This document shows, one piece after another, positions 28,720-35,505 of a DNA stretch of 35,505 nucleotides (its first letter is position 1; each line of letters begins with the position of its first letter). A program made the position numbers and the translations under genes. The notes under the pieces are model-generated. The model ran no database searches. It was given only the letters and a program-made list of their open reading frames with translations, and was not told where the DNA came from. This DNA is from Bordetella parapertussis (GTDB lineage Bacteria; Pseudomonadota; Gammaproteobacteria; Burkholderiales; SG8-41). The stretch spans positions 1 through 35,505 of the forward strand of contig CAMBCF010000050.1 in NCBI GenBank assembly GCA_945864585.1, written 5' to 3'.

Positions 28720-29358
28720 GCAGTGCGGCCTGCGATCTCGCCATCATCGGCGCCGGCCCCGCGGGCATGGCCGCTGCCGCGGCGGCGTCTGGATGCGGCT
28801 TGAGTACCGTGGTGCTCGACGAACAAGCGGAACCCGGCGGGCAAATTTATCGCGGCATCGAGCGCCTCGCCGCGACGCGACCGCTGCATCTCCAATGGCT
28901 GGGGTCCGACTATGCCGCCGGGCTCGAACTCACGCGCGCGTTTCGCTTGGCCAAGGTTGATTACCTCGATAGTGCCCAGGTGTGGCAGGTGGAGCCCGTG
29001 ACACCAGACGGCCGCGTGTTCTACCGGCGCAATGGAGCGCCCGATGCCGGTGCCGGGCTGGACCCTGCCGGGTGTGCTCACCTGCGGTGCCGCGCAAACG
29101 CTGCTTAAGTCCCATGGACTCGTGCCCGATACACGCAGGGGCCGCTTGGTGCTTGCGGGCTGCGGCCCGCTGTTGCTTTTGCTGGCGGCGCAACTCACGC
29201 GCGCCAGGGTGAAGCCCGCGGCTCTAATGGAAACCAGCGTTAATCGCCGGGCCGCGTTGCCGTATCTGCCAGGGTTTTTATTGTCGCCGGGGTATTTGAG
29301 CAAAGGGCTGGCCTTGCTGCGTGAATTGAAAGCGGCAGGCGTGACCATGCATAAAGGC
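28716..29358 (+). pseudogene. HcnB-like NAD(P)/FAD oxidoreductase, deleted and frameshifted
   Basis: The start codes for a normal dinucleotide-binding region (LAIIGAGPAGMAAAAAASGCG, shown in part, and VVLDEQAEPGGQIYRG). After VFYRRNG the frame ends out of phase at 29108. Family sequence resumes in another frame at MERPMPVPGWTLPGVLTCGA (29032 on) and continues to KAAGVTMHKG, where it passes directly into a gamma-glutamyltransferase. Missing are the ATG-containing strand before MERPMPVPGW and the whole C-terminal half with its Fe-S region. The HcnCAB-like complex therefore probably cannot form. Confidence 0.82.
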
Positions 29359-29940
29359 ATTACCTCGTACGTGTGCGTAGTGGATCGCCACGGCAATGCG
29401 TTTTCCGCCACACCCAGCGACGGCTCCAGCGCCATGCCGGTGATCCCGGGCACGGGGCTGTGTCCCTCGTCACGCGGCTCGCAGTCGTCGACCGACCCCG
29501 CGCACCCCGCTGCGCTGGCGCCGGGCAAGCGGCCGCGCCTCACGCCGAATCCGGCGCTGGCGTTAAAGGACGGCAAACTGTTCATGCCGTTTGGTTCGCC
29601 CGGCAACGACGTTCAGCCGCAGGCGATGACGCAGGTGTTTCTCAACATGGTGGTGTTCGGCATGGAACCGCAAGCCGCGGTGGAAGCGCCGCGCTTCGCG
29701 AGCTACAGTTATCCGAGTTCGTCGGCGCCGCACGATTATCATCCGGGGCGGCTGAACCTCGAAGCGCGTTTTGATAAAGCGGTGACGGACAAACTCGCGA
29801 AGATGGGACATCAGGTCGCGCCGTGGCAGGAAGTCGAATGGCGCGCCGGCGCGGTGTGTGCGATACGCGTGAACGAGGAAAACGGATTACTGGAAGGTGC
29901 AGCCGATCCGCGCCGTCCGTGTTACGCGTTGGGTATCTGA
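29359..29940 (+). pseudogene. Gamma-glutamyltransferase, small-subunit part fused to the HcnB remnant
   Basis: About 193 residues match the small subunit of a GGT-family enzyme: TSYVCVVDRHGNAFSATPSD, with Thr at 29362 in the place of the autoprocessing nucleophile, GTGLCPSSRGSQS, KRPRLTPNPALALKDGKLF, FGSPGNDVQPQAMTQVFLN and a C-terminus ending ADPRRPCYALGI. The whole large subunit is absent. The frame is open continuously from 29032, giving a 302-residue chimeric reading frame with the HcnB fragment. It has no signal peptide or obvious start, so I treat it as a relic. A second copy of its last 100 bases lies at 32062. Confidence 0.82.
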
Positions 29941-30029
29941 TGGAAGCATTGACAAGCGCGTTTCCCCTCGGCATCCTGTCGCCACCGTGCCGGTATCAGC
30001 ACCACCAGCGGCAGGGCAAAACAGCAAAG

Positions 30030-30146
30030 ATGAATAACCAGATAACGTTTAATTACCTTAACCGAGACCCTCCATCGATGCAGAACGCCAGCATGAACCT
30101 GACGCAGGGGTCGTGGCGCTACATGATGAAGTGGTGGTTCGCCTGA
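30030..30146 (+). CDS. Short open frame upstream of the LLM gene, unknown
   Basis: A 38-codon frame from ATG to TGA ends 10 bp before the LLM oxidoreductase start. It contains NRDPPSMQNASMNLTQG and ends WWFA. The residue pattern could be the C-terminal end of a larger protein, but I do not recognise it. It may be a remnant carried in with the LLM gene. Confidence 0.25.
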   Translation: MNNQITFNYLNRDPPSMQNASMNLTQGSWRYMMKWWFA

Positions 30147-30156
30147 GGAGGGCCTG

Positions 30157-30999
30157 ATGCGACTGGGGATCAACATACCGCGCGAGCACGCGGACGGCCG
30201 CCCCTACAACGCCGCCGACGTCATGACCAGGGCGCGCGCCATCGAGGCCGCGGGCTTCGACGGCATCTGGCTGGGCGAGAGCATGAACCGCGGCACCCCC
30301 TCGGTCGACACGCTGGCGGTCCTCTCGATCGCGGCGGCTGCGACCAGCCGGGTCCAGCTCGGGTCGGCGGTGCTTCAGGTGCCGCTGCGCCGGCCGGCGG
30401 AGCTTGCCCAGCGACTGCTGTCGCTGCACGCGCTGAGCGGCGGGCGCTTCTGCGCTGGCCTCGGCGCCGGCTCCACGCGGGCAGACTTCGAGGGCTGCGG
30501 CATCGATTTCGCCGACCGCTTCCGGCTGTTCGCGGCGGCGCTGCCGGAGGTCCGGCGTCTCTGCAACGGCGAGCAGGTAGGAGCGGCAAACCTCCACCCC
30601 TGGCCGTCGGTGGCGGGCGGTCCGCCCATGCTCATCGGCGCCTGGGTCAGCGGTATCTGGGTCAAGCGCGCGGCCCGCGATTACGACGGCTGGATCGCCT
30701 CCGGTCGGCATAACAACCGGTTTCGGACCCTGGCCGAAGGGCTGAAGGTCTATCGCGACAACGGTGGCAAGCGGGTGCTGATCGCAACCGTCGGGATCGA
30801 CCTGCAGGCGCCGGCGAAGCCTTTGGCCGACGATGAGCCCTTCAACCTGCGCTGTGGCCCGGATGAAGCGGCGGCGCGCCTCCAGCAACTCGCCGAGCTC
30901 GGCGTCAACGACGTCCTGCTGGTGATGCGCCCCCAGCAGTCCGCCGAAGAGCTACCGGCGATCCGCGCGCTGCTCAAGAAAGAAGCATCCGCGCTCTAA
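30157..30999 (+). CDS. LLM-class flavin-dependent oxidoreductase
   Basis: A 280-residue luciferase-like monooxygenase-fold protein: MRLGINIP start, AAGFDGIWLGES, LGSAVLQVPLRRPAELAQ, and LSGGRFCAGLGAGSTRADF are typical strands and loops of the TIM barrel. It is somewhat short for the family (usually 290-340). A strong GAGGAGG precedes the ATG. Its sequence is more GC-rich and less interrupted than its decayed neighbours and it lies between two gamma-glutamyltransferase remnants, which suggests a separate arrival. Flavin (FMN) or F420 use and substrate are unknown. Confidence 0.88.
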   Translation: MRLGINIPREHADGRPYNAADVMTRARAIEAAGFDGIWLGESMNRGTPSVDTLAVLSIAAAATSRVQLGSAVLQVPLRRPAELAQRLLSLHALSGGRFCAGLGAGSTRADFEGCGIDFADRFRLFAAALPEVRRLCNGEQVGAANLHPWPSVAGGPPMLIGAWVSGIWVKRAARDYDGWIASGRHNNRFRTLAEGLKVYRDNGGKRVLIATVGIDLQAPAKPLADDEPFNLRCGPDEAAARLQQLAELGVNDVLLVMRPQQSAEELPAIRALLKKEASAL

Positions 31000-31030
31000 G
31001 CTGAAGTTCCTGATGCTGGGAACGAGGAAG

Positions 31031-32044
31031 GGGGTCAGGTCTCCCATATTGCGTTTTCCGCCGCATTACTTCAAGCTCCCACGATGGTCAGACCTCTACG
31101 CATTGAATACTCTGGCGCGGTGTATCACGTTACATCGCGCGGCGACCGGCGCGAGCCGATTGCCAAAGACGACGTGGATCGCTCACTGTTCCTGGATGTC
31201 GTCAGCCAGGCAGTTCAGCGTTTTGACGCACGGGTTTGGGCCTACTGCCTCATGGGGAACCACTACCACCTGGTGCTGCACACACGCGACGCTAATCTGT
31301 CGCGCCTGATGCGCCAAATCAACGGTGTATACACCCAGACCTTCAACCGCCGCCACAATCTGAGCGGCCATCTGTTTCAAGGCCGCTTCAAGGCCATACT
31401 CGTGGACCGCGATAGCTACCTGCTGGAGGTATGCCGCTACGTCGATCTCAACCCGGTTCGCGCACGCATGGTCAAACGCCCCGATGCCTACGCGTGGAGT
31501 AGTTACCGCGCCCTGGCAGGCTTGGCTGGCAGACCCGACTGGCTGGACGCCCTGCCCGTGTACGAGCAGATCGCCCCCGGCAAAAGCGCCGACCGGGCCG
31601 CTGCAAAATATGCGGAATTTGTAGCCCAAGGCAAGGGCGTCCAACTCTGGAACGAGCACCTGAGGCAGCAGATCTATCTGGGCGACGACGCTTTCATCGT
31701 GCGGATGCAAAAACTTGCAGGCATCGACAGTGCCAGCCCAGCGGCTAACGTACGCGGCCAAAAACTACGCCGGAGTGCGAGTCAAAACCCCAACGTCAGC
31801 AAAATCCACACCAGCGCGCCCGTGCGCGACAGCGATCTAAAGCGCTACGCCGCGAAGAGGCCCGCAGGCAAAGAACAGCGCAACCAAAACATAGCCGATG
31901 CCTTCTACCAAGGCGGACACAGCCAAACCGCCATCGCACTGGCTTTCGGCGTATCCACCTCGACGGTTAGCCGCGTGGTGGCAGAATTTGAACGGGCCAA
32001 ATAATCTGAGAATCTACAGAATGGGAAACGGGAGACCTGACACC
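31031..32044 (+). mobile_element. REP-associated (Y1/IS200-like) transposase element with inverted ends
   Basis: GGGGTCAGGTCTCCC (31031-31045) and GGGAGACCTGACACC (32030-32044) are inverted repeats matching at 14 of 15 positions. They bracket a single Y1 transposase gene. Ends with GGTCAGGTCT are common around this transposase group. Seventeen bases beyond the right end the gamma-glutamyltransferase tail begins, so the element or a linked event may have cut that gene. No target duplication is expected for this transposase class. Confidence 0.75.
31084..32004 (+). CDS. REP-associated tyrosine transposase (Y1, RAYT-like)
   Basis: A 306-residue transposase. The HUH motif is His60-Tyr61-His62 (MGNHYHLVLHT). 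The catalytic helix region reads SYLLEVCRYVDLNPVRARM, with Tyr112 or Tyr119 as the attacking residue. FNRRHNLSGHLFQGRFKA is another family landmark. A C-terminal helix-turn-helix (QTAIALAFGVSTSTVSRVV) likely binds DNA. The start MVRPLRIEYSGAVYHVTSRG, cited in part, is the family norm. It appears intact. Such enzymes act on single-stranded DNA and are tied to REP palindromes; no cognate REP is seen at its ends. Confidence 0.9.
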   Translation: MVRPLRIEYSGAVYHVTSRGDRREPIAKDDVDRSLFLDVVSQAVQRFDARVWAYCLMGNHYHLVLHTRDANLSRLMRQINGVYTQTFNRRHNLSGHLFQGRFKAILVDRDSYLLEVCRYVDLNPVRARMVKRPDAYAWSSYRALAGLAGRPDWLDALPVYEQIAPGKSADRAAAKYAEFVAQGKGVQLWNEHLRQQIYLGDDAFIVRMQKLAGIDSASPAANVRGQKLRRSASQNPNVSKIHTSAPVRDSDLKRYAAKRPAGKEQRNQNIADAFYQGGHSQTAIALAFGVSTSTVSRVVAEFERAK

Positions 32045-32061
32045 GTTACGGACACCGTCAC

Positions 32062-32159
32062 GCGCCGGCGCGGTGTGTGCGATACGAGTGAACGAAGCGA
32101 ACGGGTTGCTGGAAGGGGCTGCCGATCCGCGACGCCCGTGTTACGCCTTGGGCATCTGA
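32062..32159 (+). pseudogene. Second gamma-glutamyltransferase, C-terminal tail only
   Basis: This stretch encodes AGAVCAIRVNEANGLLEG and ADPRRPCYALGI before a TGA. It matches 29843-29940 with 12 differences in 100 aligned bases, nearly all at third codon positions; only one changes a residue (Glu to Ala). That pattern means the two copies diverged while both encoded working protein. Everything upstream of this tail is replaced by the transposase element. Confidence 0.8.
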
Positions 32160-32209
32160 TGGGATTGGGGAATCAAGTCTTGTTGCCGCTCATCAACCGG
32201 CGTAATATA

Positions 32210-32227
32210 TGACCATTATTATGGTCA
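32210..32227. promoter_or_regulatory. Probable toxin-antitoxin operator
   Basis: TGACCATTATTATGGTCA has perfect 7-bp arms (TGACCAT/ATGGTCA) and ends 15 bp upstream of the antitoxin start. Phd/YefM antitoxins repress their own operons from such palindromes. The link to this antitoxin is inferred. Confidence 0.6.
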
Positions 32228-32242
32228 CTATAAGGCATTACC

Positions 32243-32479
32243 ATGCGAGCAATGAGTCTGGCTCATGCCAAAGCCCACCTGAGCGAGCTGTTGAACGCTG
32301 TTGAATCCGGAGAGGAGGTTGTTATTACGCGTCACGGGCATCCGGTCGCGCGCGTGCTCCCCGCTGCGCCACCCAGGCAGATGCTGCCGTTGCAACACCT
32401 CGCAAAGCTGCGCCAGCAGGTTCCTGCATGGCGAACTGGCAGCGCCGGGTTACTGCGTGAATTGCGCGACGCGGAATGA
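32243..32479 (+). CDS. Phd/YefM-family antitoxin
   Basis: A 78-residue antitoxin with the family opening MSLAHAKAHLSELLNAVESG and VVITRHGHPVARVLP, followed by a toxin-binding tail. Either the ATG at 32243 or the one at 32252 could start it. It overlaps the PIN toxin by 4 bp. It should bind and silence that toxin and, with it, repress transcription at the palindrome upstream. Confidence 0.88.
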   Translation: MRAMSLAHAKAHLSELLNAVESGEEVVITRHGHPVARVLPAAPPRQMLPLQHLAKLRQQVPAWRTGSAGLLRELRDAE

Positions 32480-32907
32480 TTTATCTGGATACCAGTTTTT
32501 TGACTCCGCTGTTTCGGGAGGAAGCCACTTCCACGAAGGTCGCGAATTTTCTTTCTCGACAGGCACCGGGGACTCTGGCGGTGAGTAAGTGGGCATCGGT
32601 CGAATTTGCCAGCCTGACGTCGCGCGATGTGCGCATGGGTACGCTAACGGCAAGTCAGGGACGGAAGTTAATCGCGGAGTTTGATTCGATGATCGCCCTT
32701 TCCCTGATACTCCTGATTCCCGGTGCCAATGACTTCGACCGGGCGCGGGAATATGTAGCGCACTTTGCTACCCAACTTCGCGGACCGGACGCGCTGCATC
32801 TGGCGGTTGCGCATAGTAACAGCGTGGAATTCGTCGCCACTCTGGACGACGGCATGCTTGCTGCGGCGAAGATGCTGAAGATTCCCGCGAAACGAGTGAT
32901 CCGCTAA
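32476..32907 (+). CDS. PIN-domain toxin, VapC type, second copy
   Basis: A 143-residue PIN-domain nuclease. Acidic active-site residues are Asp5 (MIYLDTSFL), Glu in WASVEFASL, Asp in RGPDALHLAVA and Asp in ATLDDGM. Its ATG overlaps the antitoxin stop. It is clearly related in plan to the toxin at 25709-26134 but pairs with a different antitoxin family. Its end overlaps the convergent MFS gene by 4 bp. Confidence 0.88.
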   Translation: MIYLDTSFLTPLFREEATSTKVANFLSRQAPGTLAVSKWASVEFASLTSRDVRMGTLTASQGRKLIAEFDSMIALSLILLIPGANDFDRAREYVAHFATQLRGPDALHLAVAHSNSVEFVATLDDGMLAAAKMLKIPAKRVIR

Positions 32908-34181
32908 GAGGCTTGCCCAAGCCGCAACGAATGCCCACGCCGTGCGCGGTAGATGAGAAATCCGACGATGCCGATGTTGAGCAGGTTCCATGCGGTACCG
33001 TTGAGGAACGCCGCGCGATAGGAACCGCTCAGGTCGAAGATCGCACCGGACATCCAGCCGCCCAGCGCCATGCCCAACAGCGAGGCCATCAGCACAGTGC
33101 CGACGCGTATGCCGGCTTCCCGCGGCGCGAAAAACTGGCGCACGATCAGCGCATAGCTGGGGACGATGCCGCCCTGAAACAGTCCGAACATTGCCGAGAC
33201 CACGTAGAGCGATGTGACGCCGTCGGTGAAAAGAAACATCAGCAATGCGATGCCCTGCAATATCGAGCCCACCATCAGAGTACTGAGACCGCCGATGTGA
33301 TCGGACAGCCAGCCCGAGACGAGGCGGCTGATGACGCCCGCTCCCATCATCAGTGCCAGCATTTCGGCGCCGCGCGCCGCACCGAAACCCAGATCGCTGC
33401 AGTAAGCCACGATATGCACCTGCGGCATCGACATTGCCACGCAGCACGCGACGCCTGCGACACACAGCAATCCTTGCAGCACGGCAGGAGAAAATCCCAA
33501 TGGGCGCGACGGGTCCGATCCTGGCGGCAGCTCAAACGGCCGCGCAGGCGTCGACGCCGTGACAACTGGCAAGGGTGCCGTTGCCGGTAGGCGCCGGCGT
33601 AATACCAGCGCGAGCGGCAGCATGGTGAACAGGCAGAACACGCCCATGCCGATGTAGGTCTGGCGCCAGCCTGCAATCTCGACAAAATGCTGAACCACAG
33701 GCGCCCACACCGCGCCCGCGATGTAGTTGCCGCTCATGCAGATCGCTACCGCAATGCCGCGGCGGCGCGTGAACCACTGCGAAGTGTCGGCCGCGAGGGG
33801 TGCGAAGGTGGCCGAGGTGCCCAGCAGTCCGATCAGCACGCCCTGCGCAAGGCTGAAGTAAAACAGGTTGCCGGCCGAACCGGCGGCTATAAAGCCTGCG
33901 CTCAAGAACACCGCGCCCAGCATTACCGGCACCATCACGCCGAAGCGGTCCGACAGGCGGCCCATCAATATGCCACCGAATCCGAAGCCGATCATCGACA
34001 GCGTGTAGGGCAACGATGCATCCCCGCGGGTGACGCCAAACTCGGCCTGTATGCGTGGCAGCACCACGCTGATGGTGTAGATGCCGGAGCCGCCGATGGT
34101 CATCAGCAGCAGTGATGCGCACAGGCGCGCCCATGCGTAGGGGGATTCGATGTCCCGCGATGTGGCGGTTGATGCCTGCAT
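32904..34181 (-). CDS. MFS transporter
   Basis: A 425-residue major facilitator with 12 predicted helices. The loop 2-3 signature GRLSDRFGV and its repeat WLSDHIGG in the second half are visible. I start at the ATG at 34181 (MQASTATSRDIE), because the first helix follows directly; an upstream start at 34466 would add 95 residues of basic, low-quality sequence. A central loop with Pro-rich sequence separates the halves. It resembles the monocarboxylate/oxalate-formate antiporter-like group by overall feel, but the substrate is not identifiable. Confidence 0.85.
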   Translation of the reverse strand: MQASTATSRDIESPYAWARLCASLLLMTIGGSGIYTISVVLPRIQAEFGVTRGDASLPYTLSMIGFGFGGILMGRLSDRFGVMVPVMLGAVFLSAGFIAAGSAGNLFYFSLAQGVLIGLLGTSATFAPLAADTSQWFTRRRGIAVAICMSGNYIAGAVWAPVVQHFVEIAGWRQTYIGMGVFCLFTMLPLALVLRRRLPATAPLPVVTASTPARPFELPPGSDPSRPLGFSPAVLQGLLCVAGVACCVAMSMPQVHIVAYCSDLGFGAARGAEMLALMMGAGVISRLVSGWLSDHIGGLSTLMVGSILQGIALLMFLFTDGVTSLYVVSAMFGLFQGGIVPSYALIVRQFFAPREAGIRVGTVLMASLLGMALGGWMSGAIFDLSGSYRAAFLNGTAWNLLNIGIVGFLIYRARRGHSLRLGQAS

Positions 34182-34472
34182 AATCCGTGACCGCGCTACC
34201 GCTACGGCAAAAGTGATGGGTGACAACGCATGCGGCGATGATCGCACGAAAACGCCGACTGCAACTGTCGCGACAGTGGCGATGGTCGCGTGAGCGTCAA
34301 CCCGCGCACGGGGTCGCGTCTTGCTTATTGCCTGACTACGCGAGAGGTCACTGCGTATCGCAAAAAAACGCTCTACCTCGGCGTATGGACCAAGGGCCAT
34401 CATGATGGTGCGCTGGGCTGGCGACCTTACTGATCCTTGGCCTTCGCGCTCCGTTAACGCACTCACCTGAAT
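34182..34472. other. Gap between MFS gene and thioredoxin remnant; one unsupported open frame
   Basis: No recognised gene. On the plus strand a frame from GTG at 34290 to TGA at 34433 encodes 47 residues, including LAYCLTTREVTAYRKKTLYLG and a final GHHDGALGWRPY. It stays open upstream to 34243. The composition looks protein-like, so it may be the end of a degraded gene, but I cannot name it. Confidence 0.25.
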
Positions 34473-34622
34473 ATGAACGACATTCGCGTGGCTAAACGTG
34501 CGCGGGAGCTGGGCGTGCGCTCGGTGCCGGCAGTCGCCATTAACGGGCAGCTAGCCTCATGCTGTAGCAGCGCGGGTATCGACAAGGCGGCACTGCGCGC
34601 TGCGGGACTGGGCCAAGCCTAG
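34473..34622 (+). pseudogene. Thioredoxin-fold protein, C-terminal half only
   Basis: A 49-residue frame containing ARELGVRSVPAVAINGQLASCC, which matches the cis-Pro half of small thioredoxin/glutaredoxin-like proteins (GVxSVPAVxIxG). The first half with the CxxC motif is absent upstream. It lies 57 bp ahead of the MerR-type gene. I read it as a 5'-truncated gene. Confidence 0.6.
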
Positions 34623-34679
34623 TTCAACAAGTCCGGCGGCAGTTAACCTGCCGGGACGCTGTGCAGCCGAATTCGCGGG

Positions 34680-35159
34680 ATGAACCTTGACCATGGTCTT
34701 GACGCCAAGGGTTATAGTGGCTGTCACGACTTGGAGGACACCATATACACCATTGGAAAAGTGGCGCGGCTTGCCGGCGTAAGCATGGATACGCTGCGCT
34801 ACTACGAGAAAGAAAACCTGATTGCACCGGCGTCGAAAACCGCTGCGGGCTACCGCTTATATGACGATGAAGCCATGCGCCGTATGCGCTTCATCAGACA
34901 AGCTCAGCAGTGCGGATTCACGCTGTCGGATGTCAAGGAACTGCTGACACTAAAATCCGCCGATCGTGCCTGCTGCGAGGACGTGCGCAGCCTGGCGATA
35001 GAAAAGAAGCTGCGGATCGAGCACAAGCTCAGGGCCTTGCAGGCCATGTCGCGCGCCCTCGATCATCTGATCCAAAGTTGCGGCGGCGGCGAGAATCCGA
35101 CCGACGACTGTGCCATCCTGGACGCGCTGGAAAGCAGCCTGCAAGCGGTGGCCGCGTGA
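34680..35159 (+). CDS. MerR-family heavy-metal-responsive regulator with doubtful start codon
   Basis: As read from the ATG at 34680 the product has 159 residues. MerR homology starts only at residue 23 ([23 protein letters not shown], in part). Cysteines 98/99 (RACCED), 134 (QSCGGG) and 144 (DDCAIL) match the metal-site pattern of MerR/ZntR regulators. GGAGG (34733-34737) sits five bases before codon 22, which is ATA, where family members have their ATG. A 19-bp-spaced promoter (34687-34717) also lies after the upstream ATG. So either ATA (or the next ATT/GTG) initiates, or the original ATG was lost. Zn, Hg or Cd sensing is possible. Confidence 0.75.
   Translation: MNLDHGLDAKGYSGCHDLEDTIYTIGKVARLAGVSMDTLRYYEKENLIAPASKTAAGYRLYDDEAMRRMRFIRQAQQCGFTLSDVKELLTLKSADRACCEDVRSLAIEKKLRIEHKLRALQAMSRALDHLIQSCGGGENPTDDCAILDALESSLQAVAA
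34687..34717 (+). promoter_or_regulatory. Probable MerR-type promoter
   Basis: TTGACC (34687-34692) and TTATAG (34712-34717) are separated by 19 bp, the long spacer typical of MerR-controlled promoters. AACCTTG at the left and CAAGGGTT at the right of the region give partial dyad symmetry. It would drive the MerR gene itself and the short thiol-protein gene after it. Confidence 0.5.
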
Positions 35160-35350
35160 TCGTAAAGATCGAAATCATTGCGGCGCCGGGGTGCAAGGAA
35201 TGCGCAGCCGCGCGCAGCGACCTGCGCGCTGCCGCTGTATCCGTACTCGGCGAGAACAACGTGGTCTGGCGTGAAGTCAATGTGCTCGAAGAACTCGACT
35301 ATGCGGTGACACTCGGGGTATTGAGCATCAGCCCTTTCAAGGTCATATAA
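35156..35350 (+). pseudogene. Thioredoxin/glutaredoxin-like protein, 3' truncated
   Basis: A 64-residue frame starting at GTG 35156, overlapping the MerR stop. It begins with a beta strand and redox motif APGCKECAAARSDLR (CxxC) and continues WREVNVLEELDYAVTLGVLS. Full-length relatives continue with a cis-Pro segment (TPAxAIDG) and a last helix; here the frame ends SISPFKVI and stops. The second half is therefore missing, or changed beyond recognition. Such proteins are common beside metal-responsive MerR genes. Confidence 0.6.
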
Positions 35351-35452
35351 TCTTCTCATCCTTAAGAACGCGTGCGGTTGCGACGTGTCGTTGAGCCGCG
35401 CGGCGAGACACGAAGCCTTTTTTTACAAGAGCCTTGGGGCCGCGCGGATGTT

Positions 35453-35481
35453 TGCGTAGCCGATGCGGTTCGGCGTACGCA
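35453..35481. other. Strong hairpin near the window end
   Basis: TGCGTA and TACGCA form the outer stem, with GCCGA and TTCGGC pairing inside apart from one unpaired base. No T-run follows, so it is not a clear terminator. The rest of 35351-35505 holds no gene I can support. Confidence 0.4.
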
Positions 35482-35505
35482 GCGATGCGCAGCAAGGTCT
35501 GCGCG

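Noticed and set aside
28686-29606. Minus-strand open frame of 306 codons across the HcnB-GGT relic
   Set aside because: No recognisable protein family, while the plus strand matches two families throughout.
34290-34433. Small gene of 47 residues before the thioredoxin remnant
   Set aside because: It reads like protein but has only a GTG start, no ribosome site that I can support and no recognised family.

Overview
The window looks like a metal-resistance and accessory region of a betaproteobacterial chromosome (Burkholderiales or Nitrosomonadales-like). This rests on high GC, CzcCBA and CadR/CadA arrangements typical of that group, a Sco/CtaG pair, and several protein families I recognise mainly from betaproteobacteria. 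No rRNA, tRNA, CRISPR array or replication origin was seen. The taxonomic call is inference from gene content only.

Layout. (1) 0.2-5.5 kb, minus strand: a copper-handling operon of eight genes. From its 5' end these are a CzcI-like secreted protein, a small secreted protein, a TolC-type lipoprotein, a Tat-exported multicopper oxidase, a tiny membrane protein, a cupredoxin, a DUF411 protein and a CusF-like protein. The DUF411 gene carries an in-frame TGA exactly at the first Cys of its CGCC motif, followed by a plausible stem-loop. This candidate selenoprotein (or precisely placed nonsense lesion) is the most interesting signal. (2) 5.6-6.2 kb: remnants of a histidine kinase and a small membrane protein, both missing their 5' ends. 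(3) 6.2-12.8 kb, minus: a czcI-like/czcC/czcB/czcA efflux operon. (4) 13-14.5 kb: truncated lspA, a CigR/RcnB-like protein and a truncated CysB-type regulator. (5) 14.5-19.4 kb: a minus-strand operon cadA-ctaG-sco divergent from cadR-ynfA. (6) 19.4-22.5 kb: a YVTN beta-propeller protein and a second multicopper oxidase. (7) 22.6-25.7 kb: two damaged TPR genes, REP-like repeats and an M20 peptidase. (8) 25.7-26.4 kb: a VapBC-type toxin-antitoxin pair. (9) 26.6-32.2 kb: a decayed diheme cytochrome c, an HcnCAB-like amine dehydrogenase cluster whose HcnB subunit is broken and joined to a gamma-glutamyltransferase small subunit, an LLM flavin oxidoreductase, a REP-type Y1 transposase element with inverted ends, and the tail of a second gamma-glutamyltransferase. 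(10) 32.2-35.5 kb: a second toxin-antitoxin pair, an MFS transporter, and a MerR regulator lying between two half-genes of thioredoxin fold.

How it works together. The intact parts form a metal-defence block: periplasmic copper oxidation and sequestration, RND export of divalent cations, P-type ATPase export under a Cd/Pb-type MerR regulator, and copper delivery to cytochrome oxidase through CtaG and Sco. Around it lies an unusual density of genes shortened by internal or 5' deletions, so the flanking accessory DNA appears to be decaying. An assembly effect cannot be excluded from sequence alone.
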